Positions 5,605 through 6,032 of a stretch of 6,032 nt of DNA are shown here, in pieces (position 1 is the stretch's first letter; the number at the start of each line of letters is the position of its first letter). A model generated the notes under the pieces. It made no database searches. It worked only from the letters and a program-made list of their open reading frames with translations, and was not told the origin of the DNA. Location of the stretch: assembly GCA_003555185.1 (NCBI GenBank), contig PWFZ01000348.1:1-6032 (forward strand). Reading direction: 5' to 3'. This DNA comes from Balneolaceae bacterium (lineage in GTDB: Bacteria; Bacteroidota; Rhodothermia; Balneolales; Balneolaceae). Made by a program: the position numbers and the translations under genes.

Positions 5605-6032
5605 GTGAAGCGACATCCTTTAGAACCGCTGATCGGGCAATACCTTGATGAAAAAGATATCACTGAAGGCACGCGGGAACTTTATCGTACTGTCCTTAAA
5701 CAATACGTGGGTTATTTAAAAAAACACAGAATCCTTTATCCGAAGACACGGGATGTGATCCAGTACCGTGCATGGAAAAGGAGCCAAGGGTATTCGGCGC
5801 AATGGCTCTACCACCAGATTGGTACGCTTAAGGGATTGTACCGGTATTTAAGCGCAAACCGGGCGCGGCTTAACTTACCGGAAGCCTATGCGGTTGATAT
5901 CACCGAGCCCCTTAAGAATGAACGGTTGGTAAAAAGCGTCTCCAAACCGGTCCTGAGTGCCCAAGAAGCCAAACAATTGATCCTTAAGTCAGAAGAAAAC
6001 CGAAAACATATCTGGCAGTACCGTGATCACGC
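5605..6032 (+). CDS. Tyrosine recombinase/integrase, N-terminal part
   Basis: An open frame of 142 codons runs off the right edge. Residues about 4-90 match a SAM-like core-binding domain of phage-integrase type: helices around TRELYRTVLKQYVGYLKKH, a DVIQYRAWKRSQGYS segment and a long helix QIGTLKGLYRYL. After a linker, KPVLSAQEAKQLI (114-126) and WQYRDH (137-142) are typical of the start of the catalytic domain, where the first catalytic arginine normally follows within about 15 residues. The catalytic R-H-R-H-Y residues lie outside the window, so activity cannot be judged. The protein would cut and rejoin DNA at specific sites. Near-50% GC composition matches the membrane protein gene rather than the AT-rich pair. 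It could mobilise this region or be a neighbouring element's integrase. Confidence 0.85.
   Translation, partial: MKRHPLEPLIGQYLDEKDITEGTRELYRTVLKQYVGYLKKHRILYPKTRDVIQYRAWKRSQGYSAQWLYHQIGTLKGLYRYLSANRARLNLPEAYAVDITEPLKNERLVKSVSKPVLSAQEAKQLILKSEENRKHIWQYRDH

Noticed and set aside
1..6032. TGA read as tryptophan throughout the window
   Set aside because: All tryptophan codons I checked are TGG, even in the AT-rich genes, and two well-formed genes end in TGA. A code-4 genome would be expected to use TGA for tryptophan in AT-rich genes.
1..6032. CRISPR array, tRNA or rRNA genes, insertion sequence ends
   Set aside because: No regularly spaced long repeats, no tRNA-like cloverleaf and no paired terminal inverted repeats with a transposase were seen on reading both strands.

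Overview
This window looks like an accessory island in a low- to mid-GC bacterium with strong Shine-Dalgarno signals of the AGGAGG type and ordinary use of TGA as a stop. That suggests a Bacillota-like or TGA-stop Mollicutes-like host; the taxonomy is an inference from translation signals and composition only. All 14 tryptophan codons I checked in the four real genes are TGG, which argues against a recoded TGA.

Layout. Positions 3-44 carry the last 13 codons of a plus-strand gene, closed by two rho-independent terminators (73-109 and 137-161). A 551-residue plus-strand gene (221-1876) belongs to the sporadically distributed TIGR04141/DUF6119 family. It converges on a 662-residue minus-strand gene (2139-4127) that reads as winged helix, PIN-like nuclease domain, coiled coil and two membrane segments. 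A hairpin at 1988-2024 with an A-tract and a T-tract can terminate both. Next comes a 234-residue minus-strand membrane protein with a PH-like cytosolic part (4276-4980), then 624 bp without an intact gene (4981-5604) that holds a promoter candidate, short repeats, a palindrome and a stop-interrupted frame. The window ends in the first 142 codons of a tyrosine recombinase (5605-6032).

Composition splits the window. The segment to about 4200 is clearly AT-rich (sampled lines 25-45% GC, mostly below 40%), whereas the 234-residue gene and the recombinase are near 50%. With the adjacent integrase this fits a mobile cargo, possibly anti-phage, next to more resident-like DNA. The best candidate for an undescribed system is the convergent TIGR04141 and wHTH-PIN-transmembrane pair. 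A functional link between them is my inference: they are not co-transcribed and could be independent cargo genes.
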